Below, one piece after another: positions 18,314 through 26,270 of a DNA stretch of 46,041 bases (position 1 is its first letter; each line of letters begins with the position of its first letter). The notes beneath the pieces are model-generated. The model ran no database searches. It was given only the letters and a program-made list of their open reading frames with translations, and was not told where the DNA came from. The stretch lies in the NCBI GenBank assembly GCA_002973575.1, contig PVEQ01000023.1, forward strand, positions 1 through 46,041. Reading direction: 5' to 3'. The stretch comes from Sediminibacterium magnilacihabitans (lineage in GTDB: Bacteria > Bacteroidota > Bacteroidia > Chitinophagales > Chitinophagaceae). The translations under genes and the position numbers were made by a program.

Positions 18314-19243
18314 ATGAAAGTTACCGTAGTAGGTGCCGGAGCCGTAGGCGCTACCTGTGCCGACAATATCGCCCGGAAAGAGCTGGCCCAGGAGCTGGTA
18401 TTACTGGATATCAAAGAAGGCGTTGCCGAAGGCAAGGCACAGGACATGATGCAGACTGCCGCCTTGCTGGGTTTCGATACCCGTATCAGCGGAAGCACCA
18501 ATGACTATGCTAAAACTGCCGGTTCTGATGTAGTGGTGATCACATCGGGCTTACCCCGTAAACCGGGCATGACCAGGGAAGAACTGATTGGCACCAACGC
18601 CGGTATTGTGAAAAGTGTTTGTGAGAACATCCTCAAATATTCTCCCAATGCCATCATCATTGTGATCAGCAACCCGATGGATACAATGACTTACCTAGCG
18701 TTGCAATCTACCGGTTTACCCAAGAACCGCATCATTGGTATGGGTGGTACGCTCGACAGCGCCCGCTTCAAATATCAACTGAGTCAGCACCTGGGTTGCA
18801 GCCCCGCTGATCTCAATGCAGTAGTGGTAGGCGGTCACGGTGATACTACCATGATCCCCCTCATTCGCATGGCAACCTGGAACAGTGTACCTGTTACCAA
18901 GTTCCTGAGCGAAGAGCAACAAAAACAAATCGTAGCCGATACCATGGTAGGTGGTGCAACACTGACCAAGCTGATCGGTACTTCTGCATGGTATGCACCC
19001 GGTGCTGCCGGAGCTGCACTGGTAGAAAGCATTCTCCGCGATGAAAAGAAATCGTTCACTTGTTGTGTAAGTCTCGATGGCGAATACGGACAAAAAGATA
19101 TTTGTCTCGGTGTTCCTGTAGTGATTGGTAAGAACGGATGGGAGAAGATCGTTGATTTCAACCTCAACGCAGAAGAGCAGGCCGCTTTCAACAAAAGCGC
19201 CGATGCCGTTCGCAGCATGAATGATGTGCTGAAAACCCTGTAA
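18314..19243 (+). CDS. mdh: Malate dehydrogenase
   Basis: NAD-dependent enzyme (309 residues) interconverting malate and oxaloacetate in the TCA cycle. The Rossmann motif VVGAGAVGATCADNIA is at the N-terminus with Asp32 (LVLLDI) selecting NAD. The substrate loop GLPRKPGMTREE (Arg82, Arg88) is diagnostic for malate rather than lactate, and the catalytic histidine is His175 in VVVGGHGDTTMIPL. Length and motifs place it in the LDH-like MDH group. A strong terminator follows at 19276. It stands apart from the upstream operon by 70 bp containing a -7 element. Confidence 0.96.
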   Translation: MKVTVVGAGAVGATCADNIARKELAQELVLLDIKEGVAEGKAQDMMQTAALLGFDTRISGSTNDYAKTAGSDVVVITSGLPRKPGMTREELIGTNAGIVKSVCENILKYSPNAIIIVISNPMDTMTYLALQSTGLPKNRIIGMGGTLDSARFKYQLSQHLGCSPADLNAVVVGGHGDTTMIPLIRMATWNSVPVTKFLSEEQQKQIVADTMVGGATLTKLIGTSAWYAPGAAGAALVESILRDEKKSFTCCVSLDGEYGQKDICLGVPVVIGKNGWEKIVDFNLNAEEQAAFNKSADAVRSMNDVLKTL

Positions 19244-19275
19244 ACACAAGTATTCTGCAGCTTTGCAGTAAAAAT

Positions 19276-19313
19276 AAATCCCCGGTGTTTTTTGATAATG
19301 CCGGGGATTTTTA
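19276..19313 (+). terminator. Rho-independent terminator of mdh
   Basis: AAATCCCCGG (19276-19285) pairs perfectly with CCGGGGATTT (19301-19310) around a 15-nt loop, followed by a short T-rich run (TTTATAT). It lies 33 bp after the mdh stop. Confidence 0.85.
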
Positions 19314-19364
19314 TATCCGTAGCAGTTACCGCTCGTCCTGTGATTCCAGCATTTCGTCCTGATT

Positions 19365-19372
19365 TACTTTTC
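19365..19372 (+). promoter_or_regulatory. Possible -7 element upstream of the outer-membrane barrel gene
   Basis: TACTTTTC differs from TAnnTTTG only in the last base. It is part of the 12-mer TTACTTTTCCGA, which recurs exactly upstream of the APC permease gene (26227-26238). It lies 54 bp before the ATG at 19427. No TTTG is seen at the -33 distance. Confidence 0.25.
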
Positions 19373-19426
19373 CGATTTGTAACAATTGTAAGTGCTTTGC
19401 GTCTGATAGAATATAAAACTACTACC

Positions 19427-21859
19427 ATGAGACGGCTTATTAGTATGACAGTATGGGGATTGTTAATGACTACTACCCAAATTTCTGCACAGAACAAATC
19501 TACAGTGGACGGAAACGTAAAAGACAATAATGGCAAGGCATTAGAATCAGTAACCGTATCCCTCTTAAAAGCAAAAGACAGCACCCTTGTAAAGACAGAT
19601 ATCACCGATGCCAACGGCCAATTTGAATTGTCTGCATCTGCAGGCGGAAAATTTTTACTCAGTTACAGCATCGTTGGATACGATAAAAAATTTTCCGACC
19701 ATTTTGAATTGCAGGCAGGACAAAGCTTTCACGCCGGTGCAGTAAGCCTCAACGCTGCTCCTAAAAAATTACAGGATGTAACGGTCACTTCACGCAAGCC
19801 TATGATTGAAGTGAAGGCAGATAAAACCATTTTTAATGTTGAGAACAGTATCAATGCTACCGGCAGCAACGCACTCGAACTGTTGCAGAAGAGTCCGGGT
19901 ATGCAAGTCGATAACAACGACAACATCAGCATGAAAGGAAAAACCGGTGTTAAAGTGTATGTTGATGGCAAGATGATGCAATTGAATTCGAAAGACCTGG
20001 CTGCTTATCTCCGCAGCATCAACAGCAATGATATTGAAGCCATTGAAATGATCAGTAACCCCAGCGCCAAGTACGATGCCAGTGGTAACGCAGGTATCAT
20101 CAACATCCGCCTGAAGAAAAATAAAAAATTCGGCACCAACGGAAGCATGACCGCTGGTTTCGAGCAGGGCGTAACGCCCAAAGGCAATGGTTCGGTGAAC
20201 CTCAACTACCGCGATAAGAAAGTGAACCTGTTCAGTAATGTCAGCGGCAATATCGGCCGTTATGAGAACGATATGAACCTCTATCGTATCCAGCGAGATA
20301 CGTTATATGATCAGCACGCCGTTAACTACAACAACAATAAGAGCATCAACATCAAGACCGGCGCCGATTTTTTCCTGGATAGCCGGAATACCATCGGCGG
20401 TTTGATCACTACCAATTTCAGTACCAATGACTGGACCAGTACGAGCAATACGGATATCTCCTACTATCCTACCAACGCTTACCAGAAAACACTGAAAGCA
20501 TTCAATACTATTCCCGGCAACAGGAGCAATATAGATGCCAACCTGAACTATCGTTATGCCGATACCAGTGGCAAAGAGATCAATTTCGATGGAGACTATG
20601 GCCAGTTCCGCGGCAGGGGTAACAGTTATCAGCCCAACTATTACCAGGATATGAATGGCAACATTCTTTCACAGGTGATCAACCGAAATTACACACCTAC
20701 CAACATTGATATTTATACAGCTAAAGTGGATGTAGAGATGCCTAAGTGGAAGGGTAAGCTCGGATTTGGCGCCAAGTTCTCTTATGTAAAGACAGACAAC
20801 ACTTTTGATTTCTTTACAGATGCCAATGGTTCGCCTGTTAAAGTGTTGAGCCGCAGCAACAGCTTTTCTTATAAAGAGAATGTGAATGCAGCTTATGTTA
20901 ATTACCAAAGGCAGTTCAATCCTAAATGGAGCTTGCAGGCAGGTCTTCGTGCAGAACAAACCAACAGTGAGGGCATACTCACCAGGGCAGATGGCCTTGT
21001 GCAGGATGATAACAACGTAAAGCGTAATTATTTCGATCTTTTCCCCAGCGCTGCATTGACCTGGACAGTAGATAAAAAGAATACCCTTAACCTTACCTAT
21101 AGCCGCAGGATCGACAGACCTACTTACCAGGATCTGAATCCATTTGAGAACAAACTCGATGAACTGACCTATGAAAAAGGCAATGCTTTCCTGAGGCCGC
21201 AGTATACTGATAATGTAGAGCTATCACACACATTCATGTATATGATCACTACTTCAGTTGGTTATAGCCATGTGAAAGATTATTCTACCATGACCACTGA
21301 TACCGTCAAGAACGCCACGTTTGTACAACAAAAAAACCTGGCTACACAACAGATACTGACCTTCAGCATCGGATCTCCGCTGCCTATTAAAAAATGGTGG
21401 AACGGTTATGCCAATTTCTGGTACAACTATCAAATGTTCAAAGGTATGATCGGAAACAATGAACTGAAAACAAGCATTCCATTGTTCGGAGCTTATATGC
21501 AGCACAGTTTTACATTGGGTAATGATTATACGGCTGAAGCAAGTGGTTGGTTCAATGGCCCTTCTATCTGGGGAGCTACCTGGAAAACCAATGCACAAGG
21601 GGCGCTTGACCTGGGCATACAGAAAATGTTCCTGCAGAAAAAAGTCACCATCAAACTCAGCGCTACCGATATCTTCCATACGGCCAGTCCCTGGAGGGCG
21701 CACAGTGTGTTCGGTGGCCTGAACATCAATGGCAGCGGCAGTTGGGAAAGCCAGACATTCCGTGTGAATTTCACTTACCGTTTTGGCAGCAGCCAGGTAA
21801 AAGATGCAAGGCAGCGCCAGACCGGTCTCGAGAGCGAATCGAAACGTATCAAAGGATAA
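19427..21859 (+). CDS. TonB-receptor-like outer-membrane beta-barrel protein
   Basis: An 810-residue outer-membrane protein. After a signal peptide (about residues 1-21, ending ISAQ) comes a carboxypeptidase-regulatory-like domain (TVDGNVKDNNGKALESVTVSL ... DANGQFEL), then a plug-like domain (DVTVTSRKPMIEVKADKTIFNVE ... ALELLQKSPGMQVD ... GVKVYVDGKMMQL ... SNPSAKYDASGNAGIINIRLKK), then a long barrel rich in aromatic-ended beta strands. The C-terminal TGLESESKRIKG is common in this Bacteroidota barrel family. There is no SusD-like partner, so a glycan-uptake locus is not indicated; substrate unknown. The ATG at 19427 gives a proper signal peptide; an earlier in-frame start at 19292 would overlap the mdh terminator. 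Confidence 0.87.
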   Translation: MRRLISMTVWGLLMTTTQISAQNKSTVDGNVKDNNGKALESVTVSLLKAKDSTLVKTDITDANGQFELSASAGGKFLLSYSIVGYDKKFSDHFELQAGQSFHAGAVSLNAAPKKLQDVTVTSRKPMIEVKADKTIFNVENSINATGSNALELLQKSPGMQVDNNDNISMKGKTGVKVYVDGKMMQLNSKDLAAYLRSINSNDIEAIEMISNPSAKYDASGNAGIINIRLKKNKKFGTNGSMTAGFEQGVTPKGNGSVNLNYRDKKVNLFSNVSGNIGRYENDMNLYRIQRDTLYDQHAVNYNNNKSINIKTGADFFLDSRNTIGGLITTNFSTNDWTSTSNTDISYYPTNAYQKTLKAFNTIPGNRSNIDANLNYRYADTSGKEINFDGDYGQFRGRGNSYQPNYYQDMNGNILSQVINRNYTPTNIDIYTAKVDVEMPKWKGKLGFGAKFSYVKTDNTFDFFTDANGSPVKVLSRSNSFSYKENVNAAYVNYQRQFNPKWSLQAGLRAEQTNSEGILTRADGLVQDDNNVKRNYFDLFPSAALTWTVDKKNTLNLTYSRRIDRPTYQDLNPFENKLDELTYEKGNAFLRPQYTDNVELSHTFMYMITTSVGYSHVKDYSTMTTDTVKNATFVQQKNLATQQILTFSIGSPLPIKKWWNGYANFWYNYQMFKGMIGNNELKTSIPLFGAYMQHSFTLGNDYTAEASGWFNGPSIWGATWKTNAQGALDLGIQKMFLQKKVTIKLSATDIFHTASPWRAHSVFGGLNINGSGSWESQTFRVNFTYRFGSSQVKDARQRQTGLESESKRIKG

Positions 21860-21881
21860 CAGTTGATTGTGTAATTGCCTC

Positions 21882-21911
21882 TTTTGCCCCGGGCTTAAGC
21901 CCGGGGCAAAA
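21882..21911. terminator. 30-bp perfect palindrome, bidirectional terminator
   Basis: TTTTGCCCCGGGCTT is followed directly by its exact reverse complement. It lies between the convergent barrel gene (stop 21859) and the GT9 gene, whose stop codon (21895-21897) is inside the palindrome. RNA from either strand would fold into a GC-rich hairpin flanked by A and U runs, so it should end both transcripts. The same element may be a repeated intergenic sequence in this genome. Confidence 0.7.
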
Positions 21912-22899
21912 GCAGGTATTGATGGGCCTTTTTTGCAATAGCGCTGATGTCTTGCTGCTGCATACATTTGAAATGCCCCTTCGGACAGGTATTGGTTCCG
22001 AAATTGGAACAGGGCTGACAGCGCAATCCAGGTACGATGAAATTGGTATAGCCAGGTTGTAATTGGTTCGTACCATAATACGGTTCTACATCGAGCAAGG
22101 GAGATGTACCACCCCAGATGGCCAGCACCGGCTTACTCAATGCGCAGGCAATGTATTGCAAGCCGGTATCGTGCGAGATCACCAACTTCGCTTTGTCTAC
22201 CAGGTCGGCCGATTCGTGCAGGCTGAATTTGCCACAGGCGTTGTAAATACTCACCGGATCTACGCTCGCTATCTGCTCTCCTTCCAACACATCCTCTTTT
22301 CCACCGACCAGTATAACAGGGTACTTTAATTCCAGGCAAAGCTGTTGCAATTTGGTAACCGGCAATTTCTTTGTATAGTAAGAAGCACCGATCACAATAG
22401 CTACAAATCCTGCGGAATGTGCAGTTGGTATATCTTTCGCAGAAGTATGTTGTTCTTCCGGGATGAAATAGTCCATTCCTTTCCCATCATCTTTTACTCC
22501 CAGCGGTTGCAATGCATCCAGGCAGCGGTCAACGATATGCCTGCCCGTCATCCAATTGATGTGAAGCTTGGTGAGTAAAAATTTCCGGATGCTCTCTTTG
22601 TGATAAGCCAGTGTTTTTGTTCTCAGTGACCAGCGTATACGATAGGTTCTGAAATTTTTGTGCAGGTCTATAATATAATCGTACCGTTCTTGTTTAAGTT
22701 GATGGATCAATTCGCCCAGGTTATCCTGGTAATAAAAAAAACGATCGATATATGGATTGGTTTCTGTTACGGCTTTGAATGATCGTTTGGTAAGAAAATG
22801 CACTTCCGCAGCCGGCACCTGCTGTTTGAGACAGCGGATAGCGGGGGTGGTGAGTACAATATCACCAATAGATGAAAAGCGGATAACTAGAAACTTCAT
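21895..22899 (-). CDS. Glycosyltransferase family 9 (heptosyltransferase-like)
   Basis: A 334-residue GT-B enzyme related to LPS heptosyltransferases, acting at the cytoplasmic face of the inner membrane on cell-surface glycolipid synthesis. The N-terminus MKFLVIRFSSIGDIVLTTPAIRCLKQQVP is the GT9 hallmark, and the C-terminal half has ISHDTGLQYIACALSKPVLAIWGGTSP. A cysteine cluster near the end (GLRCQPCSNFG, TCPKGHFKCM) is often seen in Bacteroidota GT9 proteins and could bind metal. The ATG at 22899 was preferred over a TTG at 22911. The last codons and stop lie within the 30-bp palindrome at 21882-21911. It is 18 bp after the MFS gene. Confidence 0.88.
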   Translation of the reverse strand: MKFLVIRFSSIGDIVLTTPAIRCLKQQVPAAEVHFLTKRSFKAVTETNPYIDRFFYYQDNLGELIHQLKQERYDYIIDLHKNFRTYRIRWSLRTKTLAYHKESIRKFLLTKLHINWMTGRHIVDRCLDALQPLGVKDDGKGMDYFIPEEQHTSAKDIPTAHSAGFVAIVIGASYYTKKLPVTKLQQLCLELKYPVILVGGKEDVLEGEQIASVDPVSIYNACGKFSLHESADLVDKAKLVISHDTGLQYIACALSKPVLAIWGGTSPLLDVEPYYGTNQLQPGYTNFIVPGLRCQPCSNFGTNTCPKGHFKCMQQQDISAIAKKAHQYLLLPRA

Positions 22900-22917
22900 A
22901 ACATTCAACAACTTCGG

Positions 22918-24150
22918 TTAGCTTTCCACGTAATTGAGGTCTTTATGATAAGTATCCTCTGTAAAATAATAAGCAACCAATGCAATACCCATCACCACCA
23001 CACCCGTTACAATACCACTTTTCACCAACGGCCAGCCCCAACTTTTCTGGAAAACATCGAGAAACAGGATGTTGGTCAATGGCAATGCACCGCGCACCAT
23101 ATTCGGAATGGTGGTGGCAGCAGTAGCACGCAGGTTGGTGCCGAACTGTTCGGCGCCCATGGTAATGAAGATGGCCCAGAAGCCCGTACTGAATCCCAGC
23201 AGTGCCGAGATGGTGTACATGGAAGCATCTGAACGATTATAACCGCTGAAAAATAAGATCAGCGATACAATGCACAGCAAATAATATAACAACAACGCTT
23301 TCTTCCGGCTTTTGAAATACTGGCTCACGAGCCCCACAAACATATCGCCCACAGCAATCGCTGCATAAGCAAACATGATGGCGCGGCCCGAATCGATGGT
23401 GGTGCTGCCAAACATGGCTTTACCAAATCGATCGCTCTGGTTCACCAATATGCCAATCACATACCAGGTGGGTAAACCTATCAATATGGCGCATACATAT
23501 TTTTTCAATCTTGGTCCGTTGTTGAAGAGCATAAAGAAATTACCGCGTGTTACTTCCTGCGCTTTTACTTCTTTGAACATACCCGACTCGGCAACACTTA
23601 CACGCAACAGCAGCAGTGCAATACCCAGGCCGCCGCCTATCTTATAACAAAGCCGCCAGTCGTTGGTGTACTGGAATGTCAGGTAGGCAAATATGGCTCC
23701 GCTCAATCCTATGCCCGCTACCATTGAAGTACCGAGACCTCTTTTATTTTTAGGCAGCAATTCACTTACCAAAGTAATACCAGCGCCCAATTCGCCTGCC
23801 AGTCCCAATCCACCAATAAAACGGCAGATCGCATATTGGTTCACCGTTTGCACAAATCCTGTAGCGAAATTAGCCATTGAATAAAGTATGATAGAACCGA
23901 ACAATACTTTCAACCGGCCTTTTTTATCGCCCAATACGCCCCACAAAATACCGCCCAGCAACAGTCCCACCATTTGCCAGTTGATCACCCTCGTACTGTC
24001 AGACAGCATGGTAGCATCAGTGGCACCTACTGCCAGCATACTGGGTTTCTTGACAATCGTAAACAACAGCAGGTCGTAGATATCTACAAAATAACCCAGT
24101 GCAGCAACGATCACCGGGAGTGAGAAAACGCCGTATTTTTTTTCTGCCAT
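22918..24150 (-). CDS. MFS transporter, metabolite:H+ symporter type
   Basis: A 410-residue inner-membrane permease with 12 predicted helices. Family features include the loop GVLGDKKGRLKVLFGS between helices 2 and 3 and the stretch CRFIGGLGLAGELGAGITLVSELLPKNKRG, which resembles the metabolite/H+ symporter group transporting organic acids, betaines or sugar acids. The start MAEKKYGVFSLPVIVAALGYF at 24150 is 13 bp after the DedA gene. It sits within a four-gene minus-strand run that also contains a dicarboxylate/amino-acid symporter. Substrate cannot be assigned. Confidence 0.82.
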   Translation of the reverse strand: MAEKKYGVFSLPVIVAALGYFVDIYDLLLFTIVKKPSMLAVGATDATMLSDSTRVINWQMVGLLLGGILWGVLGDKKGRLKVLFGSIILYSMANFATGFVQTVNQYAICRFIGGLGLAGELGAGITLVSELLPKNKRGLGTSMVAGIGLSGAIFAYLTFQYTNDWRLCYKIGGGLGIALLLLRVSVAESGMFKEVKAQEVTRGNFFMLFNNGPRLKKYVCAILIGLPTWYVIGILVNQSDRFGKAMFGSTTIDSGRAIMFAYAAIAVGDMFVGLVSQYFKSRKKALLLYYLLCIVSLILFFSGYNRSDASMYTISALLGFSTGFWAIFITMGAEQFGTNLRATAATTIPNMVRGALPLTNILFLDVFQKSWGWPLVKSGIVTGVVVMGIALVAYYFTEDTYHKDLNYVES

Positions 24151-24163
24151 ATTGTGATTGGTA

Positions 24164-24844
24164 TTAAACTTTTGTTTTCCTGACTGAGAACAACTTGATC
24201 AATACCGGCGCTGTGGTCACCAGTACAATACCCAATACAATCACTTCCAGGTGTTGTTTCAAATCGAAACCGAATTGTGTCAGTATCCATTTCTGCAGGA
24301 AATGGCCGGCGAACAGCATGCTGAACACCCATGACACGCATCCTATGATATTAAAAAAAGTGAATTTTTTTCCATCCATTCCAACGATCCCTGCAATGAT
24401 GGGTGCGAAAGTGCGGATGATGGGAATAAATCGCGCGATGATGATGGCCCTTCCACCATATTTTTCATAAAAATCATGCGCCTGCGTAAGGTAGCGTTGT
24501 TTGAACAACAGGTTCTCTTTCCATCCGTACATGGCTGGACCTACTTTTTTACCAACCCAATATCCTGTAGCATTACCAATGATACCGGCTGCAGCAATCA
24601 GTACCAATAACACCACCAGGTCGAGGTATTCGTTTCCGGTTGGAAATATTTCATTGGCGAGATTGGAGCTGTAGATGCCTGCTACAAAAAGCAGGCTGTC
24701 GCCCGGCAGGAAAAAACCTGCGAACAGTCCGGTTTCGGCAAACACCACAAACAACAGGAGCCATAGTCCGCCATGTTCTATATAGAATTGTGGTTGCAAT
24801 AACTGGCTCCAGTGAAATCCCGCCGCTAACATCGTCTCTAACAT
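24164..24844 (-). CDS. DedA/VTT-family membrane protein
   Basis: A 226-residue inner-membrane protein of the DedA family, members of which flip or support recycling of lipid carriers such as undecaprenyl phosphate and maintain membrane homeostasis. Diagnostic stretches are VFAETGLFAGFFLPGDSLLFVAG, an interior GNATGYWVGKKVG, and FYEKYGGRAIIIARFIPIIRTFAPIIAGIVGM, whose acidic and arginine residues are essential in characterised relatives. It starts at the ATG at 24844, 9 bp after the symporter gene, and is followed 13 bp later by an MFS gene. Which lipid it handles is unknown. Confidence 0.9.
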   Translation of the reverse strand: MLETMLAAGFHWSQLLQPQFYIEHGGLWLLLFVVFAETGLFAGFFLPGDSLLFVAGIYSSNLANEIFPTGNEYLDLVVLLVLIAAAGIIGNATGYWVGKKVGPAMYGWKENLLFKQRYLTQAHDFYEKYGGRAIIIARFIPIIRTFAPIIAGIVGMDGKKFTFFNIIGCVSWVFSMLFAGHFLQKWILTQFGFDLKQHLEVIVLGIVLVTTAPVLIKLFSVRKTKV

Positions 24845-24853
24845 AAAATGGTA

Positions 24854-26104
24854 TTATTGGTTGGTAACAGAATGTTCAAGCGCTCCTTCCCATTTGCTTA
24901 CAACGGTAGTAGCCAGTGCGTTCCCCAGCACGTTGGTGGCTGTACGGAACATATCGCAAAAATGATCGATCGGGAGTATGAGTGCAATTCCTTCCGGCGG
25001 GATATTGAACATGGCACAGGTAGCGGTTACCACTACCAGTGAAGCGCGGGGAACACCTGCAATTCCTTTGCTGGTCAGCATCAGCACAATCAGCATGGTC
25101 AGCTGCGTGCCCAGGTCAATGTGAACGCCATAAGCTTGTGCAATGGCCAGGCTGGCAAAAGTCATGTACATCATACTACCGTCGAGGTTAAAAGAATAAC
25201 CCAATGGCAATATGAAGGATACGATCTTGTCTTTACAGCCAAAGCTCTCGAGTTCTTCGGTGAGTTTGGGGAATACCGCTTCGCTGCTGGTGGTACTGAA
25301 CGCCACAATCAGAGGTGAAACGATTCTTTTAAGCAGGGCAGGCAATCTGTTCTTAAGGATGAGGAACCCGGCGAGCAGCAACACCAACCAGAGTGAGGCA
25401 ATGCCCATCAAAAAGAACAAAAGATATTTCCCATAGAACCAGAACACTTCGAGTCCTTTGGTAGCAATCACTGCGGCGATGGCGCCGAAAACGCCAATGG
25501 GTGCAAAGTTCATCACATAGCCTACCATTTTCAATATCACATGGGCCACGGCATCCAAGCCCTTCACCACTATTTTGGCTTTTTCTCCCAAAGCCGCCGT
25601 TGCAATGCCAAAGAAAATACTGAAGATCACCAGTTGCAGTATTTCATTGGTGGCCATGGCTTCTATCACGCTCTTGGGAAAAACGTGCTCCACAAATTTA
25701 GCTAGGCTGAATTCCTGTGTCTTGCCCACCAGGTCTTTTGCGCCACTCACATCTGCATTACTCAGATCGATGCCCGCCCCCGGTTTAAACAGGTTCACCA
25801 ACAGCATCCCTAGCAAAAGACTGATCAGTGATGCAGATATGAACCACAGCAATGCCTTACCCCCTACCCGGCCTACGGTTTTAAGGTCGCCCAGTTTGGC
25901 AATCCCCACCACCAGGGTGGAAAATACCAGTGGGGCAATGATCATCTGCACCAGCCGGAGGAAAATGGTGGTGAGTAATTTGATATTTTTTGAAAAAACC
26001 TGGATGGTATCTGAGGAAGCATTGAGGTGAACAAGGTACCCAAGTGCGATACCGGCTAACATGGAAATAATAATATATATGGTAAGCTTGTTAGATTGCT
26101 TCAT
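24854..26104 (-). CDS. Dicarboxylate/amino acid:cation symporter
   Basis: A 416-residue permease of the DAACS family (GltP/DctA type), importing glutamate, aspartate or C4-dicarboxylates with protons or sodium. Family motifs include FLRLVQMIIAPLVFSTLVVGIA, the serine-rich re-entrant region AFSTTSSEAVFPKLTEELE, FILPLGYSFNLDGSMMYMTFASLAIAQA and LTSKGIAGVPRASLVV, with IDHFCDMFRTATNVLGNALAT at the C-terminus. The ATG at 26104 was preferred over GTG at 26113. It is the first gene of the minus-strand membrane-protein run and diverges from the APC permease across 166 bp. Substrate choice between glutamate/aspartate and dicarboxylates is not resolved. Confidence 0.92.
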   Translation of the reverse strand: MKQSNKLTIYIIISMLAGIALGYLVHLNASSDTIQVFSKNIKLLTTIFLRLVQMIIAPLVFSTLVVGIAKLGDLKTVGRVGGKALLWFISASLISLLLGMLLVNLFKPGAGIDLSNADVSGAKDLVGKTQEFSLAKFVEHVFPKSVIEAMATNEILQLVIFSIFFGIATAALGEKAKIVVKGLDAVAHVILKMVGYVMNFAPIGVFGAIAAVIATKGLEVFWFYGKYLLFFLMGIASLWLVLLLAGFLILKNRLPALLKRIVSPLIVAFSTTSSEAVFPKLTEELESFGCKDKIVSFILPLGYSFNLDGSMMYMTFASLAIAQAYGVHIDLGTQLTMLIVLMLTSKGIAGVPRASLVVVTATCAMFNIPPEGIALILPIDHFCDMFRTATNVLGNALATTVVSKWEGALEHSVTNQ

Positions 26105-26227
26105 AGGGGGCACCCTTGATTAGGGTCGCAATATAAGACTTATGTTGAAACAGCCTCATTTATGTAGCTGCCGGCAGTATTTGCAAAAGTTTTCCATAGC
26201 GAAATAGAGGCGAAATAAAGAAATCAT

Positions 26228-26235
26228 TACTTTTC
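26228..26235 (+). promoter_or_regulatory. Possible -7 element upstream of the APC permease
   Basis: TACTTTTC lies 35 bp before the ATG at 26271, within the 12-mer TTACTTTTCCGA shared with the leader of the outer-membrane barrel gene. One mismatch to TAnnTTTG and no clear -33 element. Confidence 0.25.
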
Positions 26236-26270
26236 CGAAACTTTTTATTAAAAATCAACTAACTATTACT

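Noticed and set aside
19427..21859. Polysaccharide-utilisation locus (SusC-like)
   Set aside because: No SusD partner, glycoside hydrolase or sigma/anti-sigma pair is next to the barrel protein, and its C-terminal region fits the outer-membrane beta-barrel family rather than SusC.
21254..21967. 237-codon minus-strand frame opposite the outer-membrane barrel gene
   Set aside because: It lies antisense to well-conserved barrel sequence, and its apparent motifs (such as AFAPGLSPGQK) come from translation of the 30-bp palindrome.
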